This document shows positions 1 to 8,993 of a stretch of DNA of 64,000 nt, piece by piece. Location: positions 8,909,501 through 8,973,500 of the forward strand of contig NZ_JACHNB010000001.1 of assembly GCF_014205225.1 (NCBI RefSeq), written 5' to 3'. Under the pieces are notes generated by a model. That model did not search any database. It was not told the DNA's origin and was given only the letters and a program-made list of their open reading frames with translations. The position numbers and the translations under genes are program-made. How positions within the stretch are numbered: position 1 is the first letter of the stretch; the number at the start of each line of letters is the position of its first letter. The stretch comes from Actinoplanes octamycinicus. Lineage in GTDB: Bacteria; Actinomycetota; Actinomycetes; Mycobacteriales; Micromonosporaceae.

Positions 1-846
1 CAGCTCCCAGGACCCCACCTCGGTGGTCATGATCGCGCCGGCCGCGCCCCAGTCCGGCCGCCCGCCGGGGAACCGGTCCTCGATCACCCACTGGTGGAAC
101 GGCTCGGCCACGACCGGGACGCTGTCCTCGACGCCGAGCGCGGCGGCCGCCCGCCGGATGTGGTCCGCGCTGGTCGCCGGCACGATCCGGTCCACCATGG
201 TGGCCGGGAACTCCACCCCGGCGGGCAGCTCCGCGCCGGCCACCTCGAGGGCCTGCTCCACCATCCCGCGGATCCGCGGCCCGTTGCCCTGCAGGTTGTC
301 GCAGCACAGCACGGTCAGCGGGGCCTCGCGGACGAGCAGCGCCCGGGCCAGCAGCGCGGGCACGCTGACCGGCGGCCGCGCCCCGGTCAGCTCGGCCCGC
401 AGCTCGTCGTCGAGCAGCAGTCTCCCGTCCGGTCCGAGCCGGTACGCCTTCTCCGTCACGGTCAGCGACACGATCCGGATCCCCGGGTCGGCGATCGCCG
501 CGAGCACCCCGTGCGGGTCCCCGGCGACGTGCCCGAGCCCGGCCATGATCCCGACCGCGCGGGCGTGGTCCGGCCCGCCGCCGACGGTCAGCACGCTGTA
601 GAGCCGGTCCTGCGCGCGCAGCTTGTCGAGGATTTCCCGGGAGCGCGGCGCGACGCCGACGATCCCCCAGTCGCCGCCGCTGGCCGCGACCGCCGCCTCG
701 GTGTAGACGGCCTGGTGGGCCCGGTGGAACGCGCCGAGCCCGAGGTGCAGGATGCCGGCCCGGACGTCGCCGGGACGCACCGCGGGGCGGCACTCGGGCG
801 CGAGCCCGGGCAGCGCGGCGGCGCCGAGTGTGGTGGTCACCGTCAT
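1..846 (-). CDS. uxuB: Mannitol dehydrogenase family oxidoreductase, fructuronate reductase type (3' end outside window)
   Basis: Only the N-terminal 282 residues lie in the window; the frame is open to base 1. The family NAD(P)-binding signature LGLGAFHRAHQ sits at residues 35-45, as in UxuB, UxaB and mannitol dehydrogenases. The ATG start at 846 overlaps the uxaC stop by four bases (ATGA), so the two are translationally coupled. Next to glucuronate isomerase, the expected reaction is NADH-dependent reduction of D-fructuronate to D-mannonate in the cytoplasm. Family and partial state are read from the sequence; the substrate is inferred from context, and tagaturonate or mannitol are the alternatives. 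Confidence 0.85.
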   Translation of the reverse strand, partial: MTVTTTLGAAALPGLAPECRPAVRPGDVRAGILHLGLGAFHRAHQAVYTEAAVAASGGDWGIVGVAPRSREILDKLRAQDRLYSVLTVGGGPDHARAVGIMAGLGHVAGDPHGVLAAIADPGIRIVSLTVTEKAYRLGPDGRLLLDDELRAELTGARPPVSVPALLARALLVREAPLTVLCCDNLQGNGPRIRGMVEQALEVAGAELPAGVEFPATMVDRIVPATSADHIRRAAAALGVEDSVPVVAEPFHQWVIEDRFPGGRPDWGAAGAIMTTEVGSWEL

Positions 847-2255
847 GCCGCCGGCCCGTCCAGCCGGAAGACCTTCTTCGGCAGGTGGTAGGCCAGGTCG
901 GCGATGGTCTCGGCGGCCTCGTCGAGCGGCAGCCGGCCCTCGGCGACCAGCCGGGCGAGGAACCCGGCGTCGACCCGGCGGGCCACGTCGTGCCGGGCCG
1001 GGATGGAGCAGAAGGCGCGGGTGTCGTCGACGAAGCCGGCGGTGTTGTAGAAGCCGGCCGTCTCGGTGACCGTCTCCCGGAACCGGCGCAGCCCCTCCGG
1101 GCTGTCCAGGAACCACCAGGGCGCGCCCAGGTAGAGGGCGGCGTAACCGCCGGCCAGCGGGGCGAGCTCCCGGGTGAACGCGGTCTCGTCCAGGGTGTAG
1201 AGCACGATCCGCAGGCGGGGGTCGTCGCCGTACCGGTCGAGCAGCGGGCGGAGCGCCTGGACGTACTCGGTCGCCGACGGGATGTCGCCGCCGACGTCCC
1301 GGCCGTGCCGGGCGTACAGGGCCGTGTTGTGGTTGCGCACCGAGCCCGGGTGCAGCTGCATGACCAAGCCGTCGTCCAGGGACATCCTGGCGAACTCGAC
1401 CAGCATGTGCGCCCGGAACGTCTCGGCGTCCCGGGCGTCGGTCGCGCCGCCGAGGCCCTTGCGGTAGAGCACGGCCGCCTCGGCGTCGGTGAGATCGGCG
1501 GTGGCGGCGGTCGGGTGGCCGTGGTCGGAGCTGGTCGCGCCGGCCGCGATGAACAGCTCGCGGCGGGACCGCAGCGCGGCCAGGAAGCCGGGGTACGTCC
1601 CGACGTCCTGCCCGGTCAGCTCGCCGAGCGCCGCGACGCGTTCCGCCCAGCCGGCCCACTCCATGTCGACCAGGTTGTCCGGGCGGAACGTGGTGATCAC
1701 CCGGCCGCCCGGCCCGCCCCAGCCGTCGGCGGCGAGCTTGGCGTGCGCGGAGAGGTCGTCGATCGGGCTCTCGGTGGTGGCCAGCACCTCGATGTTGAAC
1801 CGGGTGAACAGCGCCCGGGGGCGGAACTCCGGCTCGGCGAGACGGTCGGACAACTCGTCGTAGATCTCGTCGGCGGTGGCCGTACCGAAAGCCTTCTTGA
1901 TCGAGAAGACCTCGGCGAACACCTTCTCGATCCAGAGCCGGGACGGGGTGCCGCGGAAGAGGTGCCAGTTCGCGGCCAGCAGCCGCCAGATGGCTCGGCC
2001 GTCGGTCTCCACCTCGCTGCCGTCGATGCTCGGCACGCCCAGCCGGGCCGGTGGGATGCCCTGGCTAGCCAGCATCCGGGTGACGTAGTGGTCGGGCACC
2101 ACGAACAGCCGGGCCGGGTCGGGGAACGGCTCGTCGTCGGCCAGCAGCGCCGGGTCGACGTGGCCGTGCGGGCTGATCAGCGGCAGGTCGCGGGCGTGGG
2201 CGTACAGCTCACGGGCGATCTCTCGCTGGGTTGCCTCGGCGGGGAACAGAGTCAC
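843..2255 (-). CDS. uxaC: Glucuronate isomerase
   Basis: A 470-residue protein, normal length for UxaC, which isomerises D-glucuronate to D-fructuronate (and galacturonate to tagaturonate) in an amidohydrolase-like barrel. The N-terminal metal-binding HxH motif is visible as SPHGHVDP (His30, His32), followed by the typical DHYVTRML segment. The ATG start overlaps the stop of the upstream oxidoreductase (ATGA, 2252-2255) and the stop overlaps the uxuB-like start, so the three genes form one coupled minus-strand operon. The LacI-type operator at 3565-3576 probably controls it. Identification is secure. Confidence 0.95.
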   Translation of the reverse strand: MTLFPAEATQREIARELYAHARDLPLISPHGHVDPALLADDEPFPDPARLFVVPDHYVTRMLASQGIPPARLGVPSIDGSEVETDGRAIWRLLAANWHLFRGTPSRLWIEKVFAEVFSIKKAFGTATADEIYDELSDRLAEPEFRPRALFTRFNIEVLATTESPIDDLSAHAKLAADGWGGPGGRVITTFRPDNLVDMEWAGWAERVAALGELTGQDVGTYPGFLAALRSRRELFIAAGATSSDHGHPTAATADLTDAEAAVLYRKGLGGATDARDAETFRAHMLVEFARMSLDDGLVMQLHPGSVRNHNTALYARHGRDVGGDIPSATEYVQALRPLLDRYGDDPRLRIVLYTLDETAFTRELAPLAGGYAALYLGAPWWFLDSPEGLRRFRETVTETAGFYNTAGFVDDTRAFCSIPARHDVARRVDAGFLARLVAEGRLPLDEAAETIADLAYHLPKKVFRLDGPAA

Positions 2256-3550
2256 CTGATCTCCTCAAGATCTAGGAGGTCGTGCACGTTGACGGCCTGT
2301 CCGGTTGCCAGGCTTTCGTTGGCGGCCAGGCCGGTGAGCAGGGCTCGGGCGCCGTCCACGGCGTTCGCGGTGCGCCCGAGCGGGTCGGGGGGCGCGTCCG
2401 GCCGGATCAGGTCGGCGAGCATGCGCACATCAGCCCCACCGTGCCCCTGCCGGGAGTACCCGTCCACAGTGATCTCACGCGGCGGCGCCCAGAACGGCCG
2501 GAGCAGCAGCCTGCGGCTTCCCTGCTCGGCGTCGGACAGCGAGCCGGGCTCGCCCTTGACCCCGGCGGCCGCGGCCGGCGCGACGTGGTCGGTCTCGACC
2601 ACCTCCAGCTCCAGGCGGCCCCGGCTGCCGTTGAACATCACCCGGTAGCCCTCCCACGGGGCGTACGCGGTGAGGTGGTAGCTCATCGAGGCGCCCCGGG
2701 CGTAGCGGACCAGGACGGCCATGTCGTCCTCGATGGTCACGCCGGGCCCGAAGACGTTCCGGTCGCGGTGGTACCCGTCGTGCTGCTCGGCCTCCAGATA
2801 CAGCTCGCGCATCGCCGGCTCGTCGGCCATCCGCAGGGCGAACGGGTCACCCTCCGCGGCGGCGGCGCCGTGCGCGCGGTCGTAGTCGCGGGCGTAACCG
2901 TGCCGGCGGCCCTGCTGGCCGTAGAAGAACAGCCGTCCCGCCGCGAAGACCTGCGAGGGGGCGTCGTCCAGCCACCAGTTGACCAGGTCGAAGTGGTGGC
3001 CAGCCTTGTGCACCAGCAGGCCGCCGGAGTTCGCCTTGTCGCGGTGCCAGCGGCGGAAGTAGTCGGCGCCGTGCCGGATGTCGAGCAGCCACTCGAAGTG
3101 CACCGAGCCGATCTCCCCGATCTGGTGGAGCTCCTTCTTGACCGCCTCGTGCAAAGGGTTGTAGCGGTAGTTGAAGGTGACCCGGACGTCGCGGCCGGTT
3201 CTTCGCTGGGTCTGCAGGATCCGGCGGCAGGACGCGGCGTCCACCGTCATCGGCTTCTCGGTGATCGCATCGCAGCCCGCCTCCATGGCCGCCACCAGAT
3301 AGCGCTCGTGAAATCGATCGACGGTGGTGACTATCACCACGTCGACGCGTTCCCGCTTGAGCATCTCGGTGAAGTCCTCGACGGGATAAGTCGGTATGTC
3401 GAGGTCATGTCGCTTCTTGTACACGGCCGGCCGGGCCGGGTTGGTGTCGGCCAGGGCGACCAACTCCGCGACGTCGGCGTGGTCGGTGGTGAGCGCCCGG
3501 ATGAACATCCCGGCCCGGGCGCCGGCCCCCACGAGGGCGTAGCGAGTCAA
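2252..3550 (-). CDS. Gfo/Idh/MocA family NAD(P)-dependent oxidoreductase
   Basis: A 432-residue protein from a TTG start at 3550. The N-terminal Rossmann motif GAGARAG is at residues 8-14 and the family EKPMT motif at 98-102, where the Lys is catalytic. I chose TTG 3550 because GGAGG lies just upstream; a longer reading from TTG 3568 would begin inside the palindrome GCAAACGTTTGC. It is the first gene of a coupled operon with uxaC and a fructuronate-reductase-like gene. It may oxidise or epimerise a uronate or a released sugar; the substrate cannot be read from the sequence. Confidence 0.85.
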   Translation of the reverse strand: MTRYALVGAGARAGMFIRALTTDHADVAELVALADTNPARPAVYKKRHDLDIPTYPVEDFTEMLKRERVDVVIVTTVDRFHERYLVAAMEAGCDAITEKPMTVDAASCRRILQTQRRTGRDVRVTFNYRYNPLHEAVKKELHQIGEIGSVHFEWLLDIRHGADYFRRWHRDKANSGGLLVHKAGHHFDLVNWWLDDAPSQVFAAGRLFFYGQQGRRHGYARDYDRAHGAAAAEGDPFALRMADEPAMRELYLEAEQHDGYHRDRNVFGPGVTIEDDMAVLVRYARGASMSYHLTAYAPWEGYRVMFNGSRGRLELEVVETDHVAPAAAAGVKGEPGSLSDAEQGSRRLLLRPFWAPPREITVDGYSRQGHGGADVRMLADLIRPDAPPDPLGRTANAVDGARALLTGLAANESLATGQAVNVHDLLDLEEIR

Positions 3551-3564
3551 GGCGCCTCCATTCG

Positions 3565-3576
3565 GCAAACGTTTGC
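3565..3576. promoter_or_regulatory. LacI-type operator, perfect palindrome
   Basis: GCAAACGTTTGC is a perfect 12-bp dyad with the central CG typical of LacI/GalR operators. It lies about 15 bp before the start of the minus-strand uronate operon, where bound repressor would block transcription. The adjacent LacI-family gene at 3759 is the obvious ligand-responsive regulator. Confidence 0.7.
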
Positions 3577-3694
3577 AACAGATTAGGGATCAGATGACGA
3601 TCCAAGTCAATGGACGTACCATAAATGTCCGGTTTTATCACGCTTGAAGTGACTGACGGCAACACGATCGACATCGAAGGGCGTTGACACCGCC

Positions 3695-3706
3695 GCAACC
3701 GTTTGC
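3695..3706. promoter_or_regulatory. Second LacI-type operator, one mismatch
   Basis: GCAACCGTTTGC differs by one base from the perfect palindrome at 3565-3576. It lies 130 bp away, centre to centre, and just upstream of the LacI gene. It would give autoregulation and control of the ABC importer arm; the pair could support looping. Confidence 0.65.
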
Positions 3707-3758
3707 ATTAATGGCTGCACCAGAGAGAGCCGGATCACATTCCGCCGGGGAGGGCATC

Positions 3759-4784
3759 GTGGCCGTGACCATCCGGGACGTCGCCAAGGCGTCCGGAGTG
3801 CACATCTCCACGGTGTCGCGCACCTTCTCGGCGCCGCACCTGGTCAACCCCGAGACACGGACGCGGGTGCTGGCCACCGCGGAGGAACTGGGCTACCGCC
3901 CGAACCGGGCCGCCCGGGCGCTCATCACCGGACGGACCCACAACATCGGCCTGATCGTGGCCGACATCGCCAACCCCTTCTTCCCGCCCATGATCAAGGC
4001 GGCCGAGACCCACGCCCGGCGGCGCGACTACCACGTCTTCGTCGCCGACACCGACGAGGACCCGGTCGTCGAGACCGACCTCGTCCGGGCCTTGGCCAAG
4101 CAGGTCGACGGGATCCTGCTCTGCAGTCCCCGGATGAGCGACGACCAGATAGAGCTGATGCGCCGCGAGGTGCCGCTGGTCGTCGTGAACCGCTTGATCG
4201 ACGGGCTTCCGGCGGTGGTGATGGACGTCGGCACGGGCGCACGCTCGGCCGTACGCCATCTCGTCGACCTGGGCCACCGCCACCTCGTCTACCTGTCCGG
4301 TCCGCGCGGGTCGTGGACCAACCGGGAGATCCGCCGAGCCGCCGGGGTCGCCGCCCGGGCCGGCGGAGCGGAACTCACCGTTCTCGGCCCGCACCAGCCG
4401 GTCTCCGCGGCCGGCGCGGACGCGGCCGAGGCGGTGCTCGCCACCGGCGCCACCGCAGTGCTCGCCTACAACGACCTGATGGCCATCGGCCTGCTCCAGT
4501 CGTTGCAGGACCGCGGCGTCGCCGTTCCCGACCGGATCAGCGTCGTCGGTTTCGACGACATCGCGACCAGCGCGCTGGTCCGGCCCACGCTCACCACCGT
4601 GGCGAACCCGACCGCGGCCGCCGGGCGCGCCGCCGTCGACATGCTGCTTCAACAGGGCGACGACGGCGCCACCGGACAGGTCACCCTCCGGACCGATCTG
4701 GTCATCCGCAACTCCACCGGGCCCGGGCCGTACGCCCCGGCCGGCGCGACCACCGCTCAGGTCGCCGCATACGCCAAGGAGTGA
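3759..4784 (+). CDS. LacI family transcriptional regulator of the uronate locus
   Basis: 341 residues from GTG 3759, which follows a GGGGAGGG ribosome-binding site. The frame is open further upstream (ATG 3711, TTG 3684), but those starts would add a tail before the helix-turn-helix. The HTH covers residues 2-25 (TIRDVAKASGVHISTVSR), the hinge ends near GYRPN, and a periplasmic-binding-protein-like sensor domain follows (IGLIVADIANPFFP, then GFDDIATS). It diverges from the uronate catabolic operon and is followed after 9 bp by the importer genes. It probably releases the two operators upstream when it binds a uronate-derived inducer; the inducer is not known. Confidence 0.92.
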   Translation: MAVTIRDVAKASGVHISTVSRTFSAPHLVNPETRTRVLATAEELGYRPNRAARALITGRTHNIGLIVADIANPFFPPMIKAAETHARRRDYHVFVADTDEDPVVETDLVRALAKQVDGILLCSPRMSDDQIELMRREVPLVVVNRLIDGLPAVVMDVGTGARSAVRHLVDLGHRHLVYLSGPRGSWTNREIRRAAGVAARAGGAELTVLGPHQPVSAAGADAAEAVLATGATAVLAYNDLMAIGLLQSLQDRGVAVPDRISVVGFDDIATSALVRPTLTTVANPTAAAGRAAVDMLLQQGDDGATGQVTLRTDLVIRNSTGPGPYAPAGATTAQVAAYAKE

Positions 4785-4793
4785 CCCACCCCC

Positions 4794-6077
4794 ATGACCG
4801 CACCCCGTTTGATGCGTGGCCTGATGGCCGCCGTGATCGCGCTCCCGCTCGCGCTGCTCGGCGCCTGTGGCGGCGACGACAATTCCAGCAGCGACGGCAA
4901 GACCGAACTCACCTTCTTCTGGTGGGGCGGCGAGGCCCGGGCCAAGCTCACCGAGCAGGCCCTGGCGCTGTACACGCAGAAGCACCCGGATGTCACGTTC
5001 AAGACGACCTGGCAGGCGAACCAGGGCTACTTCGACAAGCTGGCCACGCTGACCGCCGGCTCGGACGCCCCGGACATCTTCCAGATCGACGACAACTACC
5101 TGGCCGAGTACGCGACCCGCAACGTCACCTTGGACCTGACCTCGTACAAGGACTCCGGCAAGGTCGACGTGTCGAAGTTCCCCGAGGGCCTGTGGAAGTA
5201 CGGGGTGGTCGACAACAAGCTGGCCGGCCTGGCGATGGGCGAGAACACCCAGGGCCTGGTCTTCAACAAGACCAAGCTGGAGGCGGCCAAGCAGGAGCTG
5301 CCGAAGACCGGCATCAGCTGGGCCGACTTCATCACCTGGGCGCAGAAGGCCGGCGCGGCCACCAAGATCCCCGGCACCCAGGACCCGAGCGCCGACTACA
5401 AGGCGTTCTGGGTGTGGCTGCGGCAGAACGGCAAGGACCTCTACAACGGCAACCAGCTCGCGTTCACCAAGGACGACGTGCAGAAGTGGTTCGAGCTGTG
5501 GAAGGGCGCCCGCGACACCAAGGCCACCCCGACCGCGGACGTGATCCACGAGGGCAACGCCACCGACATCACCAAGCAGCTGGTGGTGACCAACAAGGCG
5601 CTCACCTCGTGGGTGTGGGCCAACCAGATGCCGGACATCCAGAAGAACACCAAGGACGAGCTCGCCGTGGTGGCGTACCCGGGTGACCCGTCCGCGCAGT
5701 GGGCCCGCGCCTCGATGTACTTCTCCGTCTACCGCGGCAGCAAGGACAAGGACAAGGCGGTCGACGTGATCAACTTCCTGGCCAACGACCCGGAGGCCGC
5801 CAAGATCCTCGGCACCGACCGCGGCCTGCCGTCCAACCTGGACAACCGCACCGCGGTCGCCGCGACCGTCACCGACCCGGCGATGAAGGCCTCGATCGCC
5901 CTCGAGGACGAGCTGGTCAAGAAGTTCGGCCCGGCGCCGAGCGTGCCGCCGAAGGGCCACAGCACGGTCAAGAGCGAGCTGATCAAGGCCGCCGAGGCCG
6001 CCCAGTTCGGCACCGCCACCCCGGACAAGGCCGCCGAGCAGTTCTTCGCCGCCGCCCAGGCCGCGGTGGCCGGGTGA
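4794..6077 (+). CDS. Sugar ABC transporter substrate-binding lipoprotein
   Basis: 427 residues. A lipoprotein signal peptide ends in LLGAC with Cys25 as the lipidated residue, followed by a Gly/Ser/Asp linker and an extracellular solute-binding protein type 1 fold (TELTFFWWGGEARAKLTEQ). It would capture an oligosaccharide outside the membrane and deliver it to the two permeases that follow. The AAGGAG within the end of the LacI gene serves as ribosome-binding site. No ATP-binding subunit is encoded here; such CUT1 importers commonly share an MsiK-type ATPase encoded elsewhere. The substrate, a uronate-containing sugar, is inferred from neighbours. Confidence 0.9.
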   Translation: MTAPRLMRGLMAAVIALPLALLGACGGDDNSSSDGKTELTFFWWGGEARAKLTEQALALYTQKHPDVTFKTTWQANQGYFDKLATLTAGSDAPDIFQIDDNYLAEYATRNVTLDLTSYKDSGKVDVSKFPEGLWKYGVVDNKLAGLAMGENTQGLVFNKTKLEAAKQELPKTGISWADFITWAQKAGAATKIPGTQDPSADYKAFWVWLRQNGKDLYNGNQLAFTKDDVQKWFELWKGARDTKATPTADVIHEGNATDITKQLVVTNKALTSWVWANQMPDIQKNTKDELAVVAYPGDPSAQWARASMYFSVYRGSKDKDKAVDVINFLANDPEAAKILGTDRGLPSNLDNRTAVAATVTDPAMKASIALEDELVKKFGPAPSVPPKGHSTVKSELIKAAEAAQFGTATPDKAAEQFFAAAQAAVAG

Positions 6078-7057
6078 GCAACGTGGCAGTCAGCACCCGG
6101 CCGCCCGCCCACCGGCCGCAGTCCGGTCCCGCCGCTTCCCAGCGGCGGGGCCGGCCCGCCCGGCACCAGGACGACGGGCGCGCCGGATACGTCTTCCTCT
6201 CCCCCTGGCTGCTTGGGCTGGCCGCGGTCACCGCGATCCCGATGCTGCTGTCGCTCTACCTGAGCTTCACCAACTACGACGTGCTCAGCTCGTTCTCCGA
6301 GGCGGACTGGGTCGGCCTGGACAACTACCGGAAGATGTTCACCGACGACCCGGCCTTCTGGCACGCGGTCCGGGTGACGCTGGTCTTCGCGCTGATCGGC
6401 ACCCCGCTCAAGCTGGGCGCGGCGCTCGGCGTGGCGATGCTGCTGAACCGGTCGTTCCGCGGCGCCGGGCTGTTCCGCGGCCTGTTCTACCTGCCGTCGC
6501 TGCTCGGCGGCAGCGTCGCGGTGGCGATGATCTGGCGCAGCATCTTCGACCGGTCCGGCGCCTTCAACGCGTTCCTGAGCTGGTTCGGCATCGAGGGCAA
6601 GGCCTGGGTGAACGACCCGTCCACCGCCCTCGGCACGCTGATCCTGCTGGCCGTCTGGCAGTTCGGCGCCCCGATGGTGATCTTCCTGGCCGGCCTGAAG
6701 CAGGTGCCGAACGAGCTCTACGAGGCCGCCGAGGTGGACGGCGCGAGCTCGGTGCGCAAGTTCCTCAGCGTCACCCTGCCGATGCTCTCCCCGGTGATCT
6801 TCTTCAACCTGGTGCTCGAGACGATCCACGGGTTCCAGGGCTTCACCTCGGCGTTCGTGCTCTCCGGCGGGACCGGCGGCCCGGTCGACTCGACCCTGAT
6901 GTACACGCTCCAGCTGTACCTGAAGGGCTTCGCGAACTTCGAGATGGGCTACGCCTCGGCGATGGCCTGGGTCTTCCTCATCACCATCGGCCTGGTCACC
7001 GTGGTGCTGTTCCGCACCGGCCGGTTCTGGGTCCACTACTCGGACGGAGACGACTGA
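6074..7057 (+). CDS. Sugar ABC transporter permease (MalF type)
   Basis: 327 residues from GTG 6074, which overlaps the binding-protein stop as GTGA; the frame upstream of this is an overlap with that gene. After a charged N-terminus there are six predicted membrane segments and the EAA loop (ELYEAAEVDGASSVRKF) that contacts the ATPase. It is the first of two membrane subunits of a CUT1-family importer. Confidence 0.92.
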   Translation: MSNVAVSTRPPAHRPQSGPAASQRRGRPARHQDDGRAGYVFLSPWLLGLAAVTAIPMLLSLYLSFTNYDVLSSFSEADWVGLDNYRKMFTDDPAFWHAVRVTLVFALIGTPLKLGAALGVAMLLNRSFRGAGLFRGLFYLPSLLGGSVAVAMIWRSIFDRSGAFNAFLSWFGIEGKAWVNDPSTALGTLILLAVWQFGAPMVIFLAGLKQVPNELYEAAEVDGASSVRKFLSVTLPMLSPVIFFNLVLETIHGFQGFTSAFVLSGGTGGPVDSTLMYTLQLYLKGFANFEMGYASAMAWVFLITIGLVTVVLFRTGRFWVHYSDGDD

Positions 7058-7923
7058 TGGTCGCCGTGACTGCCGCCCGCCGGCCGTTCAACCCCCGCTC
7101 GCTGATCCGGCCGGCCGTCCTGCTCGTGCTCACCGCGATCGTGCTCTACCCGCTGGTGTGGATGCTCGGCACCTCGTTCAAGGCGCCGGAGGAGGTGCTG
7201 AACAACGTCTCGGTGCTGCCGGACGACCCGACGCCGGCCAACTATCCGGACGGGTGGACGCACTTTGACATCGGGTTCGGCCGGTTCTTCCTGAACAGCT
7301 TCATGGTGGCCACGCTGACCGTGGTGGCGAACTGCGTCTCCTGCCTGCTGGCCGCGTATGCCTTCGCCCGGCTGCGGTTCCGGCTGCGCGGCATGTGGTT
7401 CGCCGTCATGATCGGCACGCTGCTGCTGCCCAGCCACGTGCTGATCGTGCCGCAGTTCGTGATGTTCAAGTCGTTCGGCTGGGTGGGCGGGCCGTGGCCG
7501 TACCTGCCGCTGATCGTGCCGCACCTGCTGGCCACCGACGCGTTCTTCGTCTTCCTGATGGTGCAGTTCATGCGCGGCATTCCCCGCGAACTCGACGACG
7601 CCGCGAAAATCGACGGCTGCAGCGCGTACAGCGTCTTCCGCCACGTGATCCTGCCGCTGTCCCGCCCCGCTCTGGTATCGACCGCGATCTTCTCCTTCAT
7701 CTGGACCTGGAACGACTTCTTCCGCCAGCTGGTCTACCTCTCCGACCTGGAGAAATACACCGCCCCGGTGGCGTTGACGCTGTTCATCGACTCGACCGGC
7801 CAGTCCGCGGTCGGCCCGATGTTCGCCATGTCGGTGCTGTCGCTCGCCCCGGTCTTCCTGTTCTTCGTCGCCTTCCAGCGCCTGCTCGTGGAAGGCATCA
7901 ACACGACAGGCCTGAAGGGATGA
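7057..7923 (+). CDS. Sugar ABC transporter permease (MalG type)
   Basis: 288 residues with six predicted membrane segments and an EAA loop (RELDDAAKIDGCSAYSVF). Its ATG shares one base with the stop of the preceding permease (TGATG), showing tight coupling. Together with that protein it forms the channel of the importer. It is followed by a DUF624 protein through an ATGA overlap, an arrangement also seen in Bacillus pectin and galacturonan operons with YesL. Confidence 0.92.
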   Translation: MVAVTAARRPFNPRSLIRPAVLLVLTAIVLYPLVWMLGTSFKAPEEVLNNVSVLPDDPTPANYPDGWTHFDIGFGRFFLNSFMVATLTVVANCVSCLLAAYAFARLRFRLRGMWFAVMIGTLLLPSHVLIVPQFVMFKSFGWVGGPWPYLPLIVPHLLATDAFFVFLMVQFMRGIPRELDDAAKIDGCSAYSVFRHVILPLSRPALVSTAIFSFIWTWNDFFRQLVYLSDLEKYTAPVALTLFIDSTGQSAVGPMFAMSVLSLAPVFLFFVAFQRLLVEGINTTGLKG

Positions 7924-8813
7924 CCATCCCGCACCGGGAGCTTCCGCTCCCCACCACCGTCATCCCGGGCGGGCGGGCCACTTCCGGCCCGCCCGCCCCC
8001 GGGCCACACTCCTTTTCCGGTACGCCCGCCGCGTGCCTTTCTTCTCTTTCCAGCACGCCCAGCGCGGACGATCCGCCCCTTTCCGGAACGCCCAGCCCGG
8101 AGCCCTCGTCCCTTTCCCGGACGCCCAGCCCGGAGCCCTCATCCCTTTCCCGGACGCCCAGCCCGGAGCCCTCATCCCTTTCCCGGACGCCCAGCCCGGA
8201 GCCGTCGTCCCCTTCCGGCGTGCAGGAAGCTCGGCTGAACTGGCCGGTGGAGGAGTCGCCGCCGGCTCGGATCGACTGGCGGGACCGGCTGGCCCTGGCA
8301 ACCGACCTGGCCCTGATCGGCCTCGCCGTGACCGCCCTGGCCCTGCCCGTGGTCACCGCCCCGGCCGCCCTGGCCACCGGCTCGGCGGCCGTGCACGGCC
8401 GCTGCCGCGACGGCCGGTTGCCGAGCTGGCGCCCGCTGCTTCGCCAGTACGTCCACGGCATCCTGCCCGGCCTCCCGGCCCTGCTCGCCGCCGTCGCACT
8501 GCTGATCGACCTGACCGCGATCCGCAACGGCTGGGTCCCCGGCGGCCCCGCGCTGCTCGCGGTCACCGTCCTAGCCGCGGTCTACCTGTCCGGCGTGGCC
8601 GCCCTCACCGTGGTCGCCCTCGGCCGCTCCCCGGAACTCCCCTGGCGCACCGCCGCCCGCTGGTCCTGGGAACGCCCGACATGCGCCACCGCCCTGGCCG
8701 CCACCGGCGTGATCGCGCTGGTCCTCACCCTGGCGGTCCCGGTCACCCTGCCCTTGGTGATCGGCTTCCACCTGTTCGCCCTGCACATGATCGCCAACCG
8801 TTTGGCCCGCTGA
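7920..8813 (+). CDS. DUF624 (YesL-like) membrane protein with Pro/Ser repeat N-terminus
   Basis: 297 residues starting at an ATG that overlaps the permease stop. The C-terminal 190 residues match the DUF624/YesL pattern: a first hydrophobic segment ending in LPVVTAPAALATGSAAVHGRCRDG, then about four more membrane segments. YesL-type proteins accompany ABC importers for plant polysaccharide fragments; their role is unknown. The first 110 residues are unusual, with a low-complexity stretch of 11-residue repeats (SRTPSPEPSSL) encoded by 33-bp DNA repeats. Because the overlapping start keeps the repeats in frame, I accept them as translated, though a later start cannot be excluded. Confidence 0.72.
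   Translation: MTIPHRELPLPTTVIPGGRATSGPPAPGPHSFSGTPAACLSSLSSTPSADDPPLSGTPSPEPSSLSRTPSPEPSSLSRTPSPEPSSLSRTPSPEPSSPSGVQEARLNWPVEESPPARIDWRDRLALATDLALIGLAVTALALPVVTAPAALATGSAAVHGRCRDGRLPSWRPLLRQYVHGILPGLPALLAAVALLIDLTAIRNGWVPGGPALLAVTVLAAVYLSGVAALTVVALGRSPELPWRTAARWSWERPTCATALAATGVIALVLTLAVPVTLPLVIGFHLFALHMIANRLAR
8045..8209 (+). repeat. 33-bp tandem repeats inside the DUF624 gene
   Basis: About five head-to-tail copies of a 33-bp unit, the first degenerate and those at 8078, 8111, 8144 and 8177 nearly identical. The unit is 11 codons, so copy-number change would not break the frame; it encodes Ser-Arg-Thr-Pro-Ser-Pro-Glu-Pro type sequence. Confidence 0.85.
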
Positions 8814-8814
8814 C

Positions 8815-8986
8815 CGCCCCGGCCCCGCCCGACCTGAGGGATGAACCTGCTGGTCACCGCGGGTGTTGCCCGGGGCGGTGCCGCCACTATCCAGACCCCG
8901 CCCGCCCCGGCCCCCGCCCGACCTCAGAGATGAACCTGCTGGTCAACGCGGGTGTTGCCCCGGGCGGTCCCGCCACTCTCCAGACC
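8815..8986. repeat. Imperfect tandem duplication of an ~86-bp segment
   Basis: Two adjacent copies (about 8815-8897 and 8902-8986), each carrying GATGAACCTGCTGGTCA, GCGGGTGTTGCC and CCAGACC in the same order with few differences. No gene is supported here. It begins the gene-free stretch 8814-9662 downstream of the uronate importer operon. Confidence 0.75.
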
Positions 8987-8993
8987 CCGCCCG

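Noticed and set aside
3735..5960. Minus-strand open frame of 741 codons
   Set aside because: Antisense to the LacI and binding-protein genes; composition is Val/Gly/Arg-rich without domain motifs.
8045..8209. Possible CRISPR array
   Set aside because: Units of 33 bp abut with no spacers and are in frame within a gene. No CRISPR array was seen elsewhere either.
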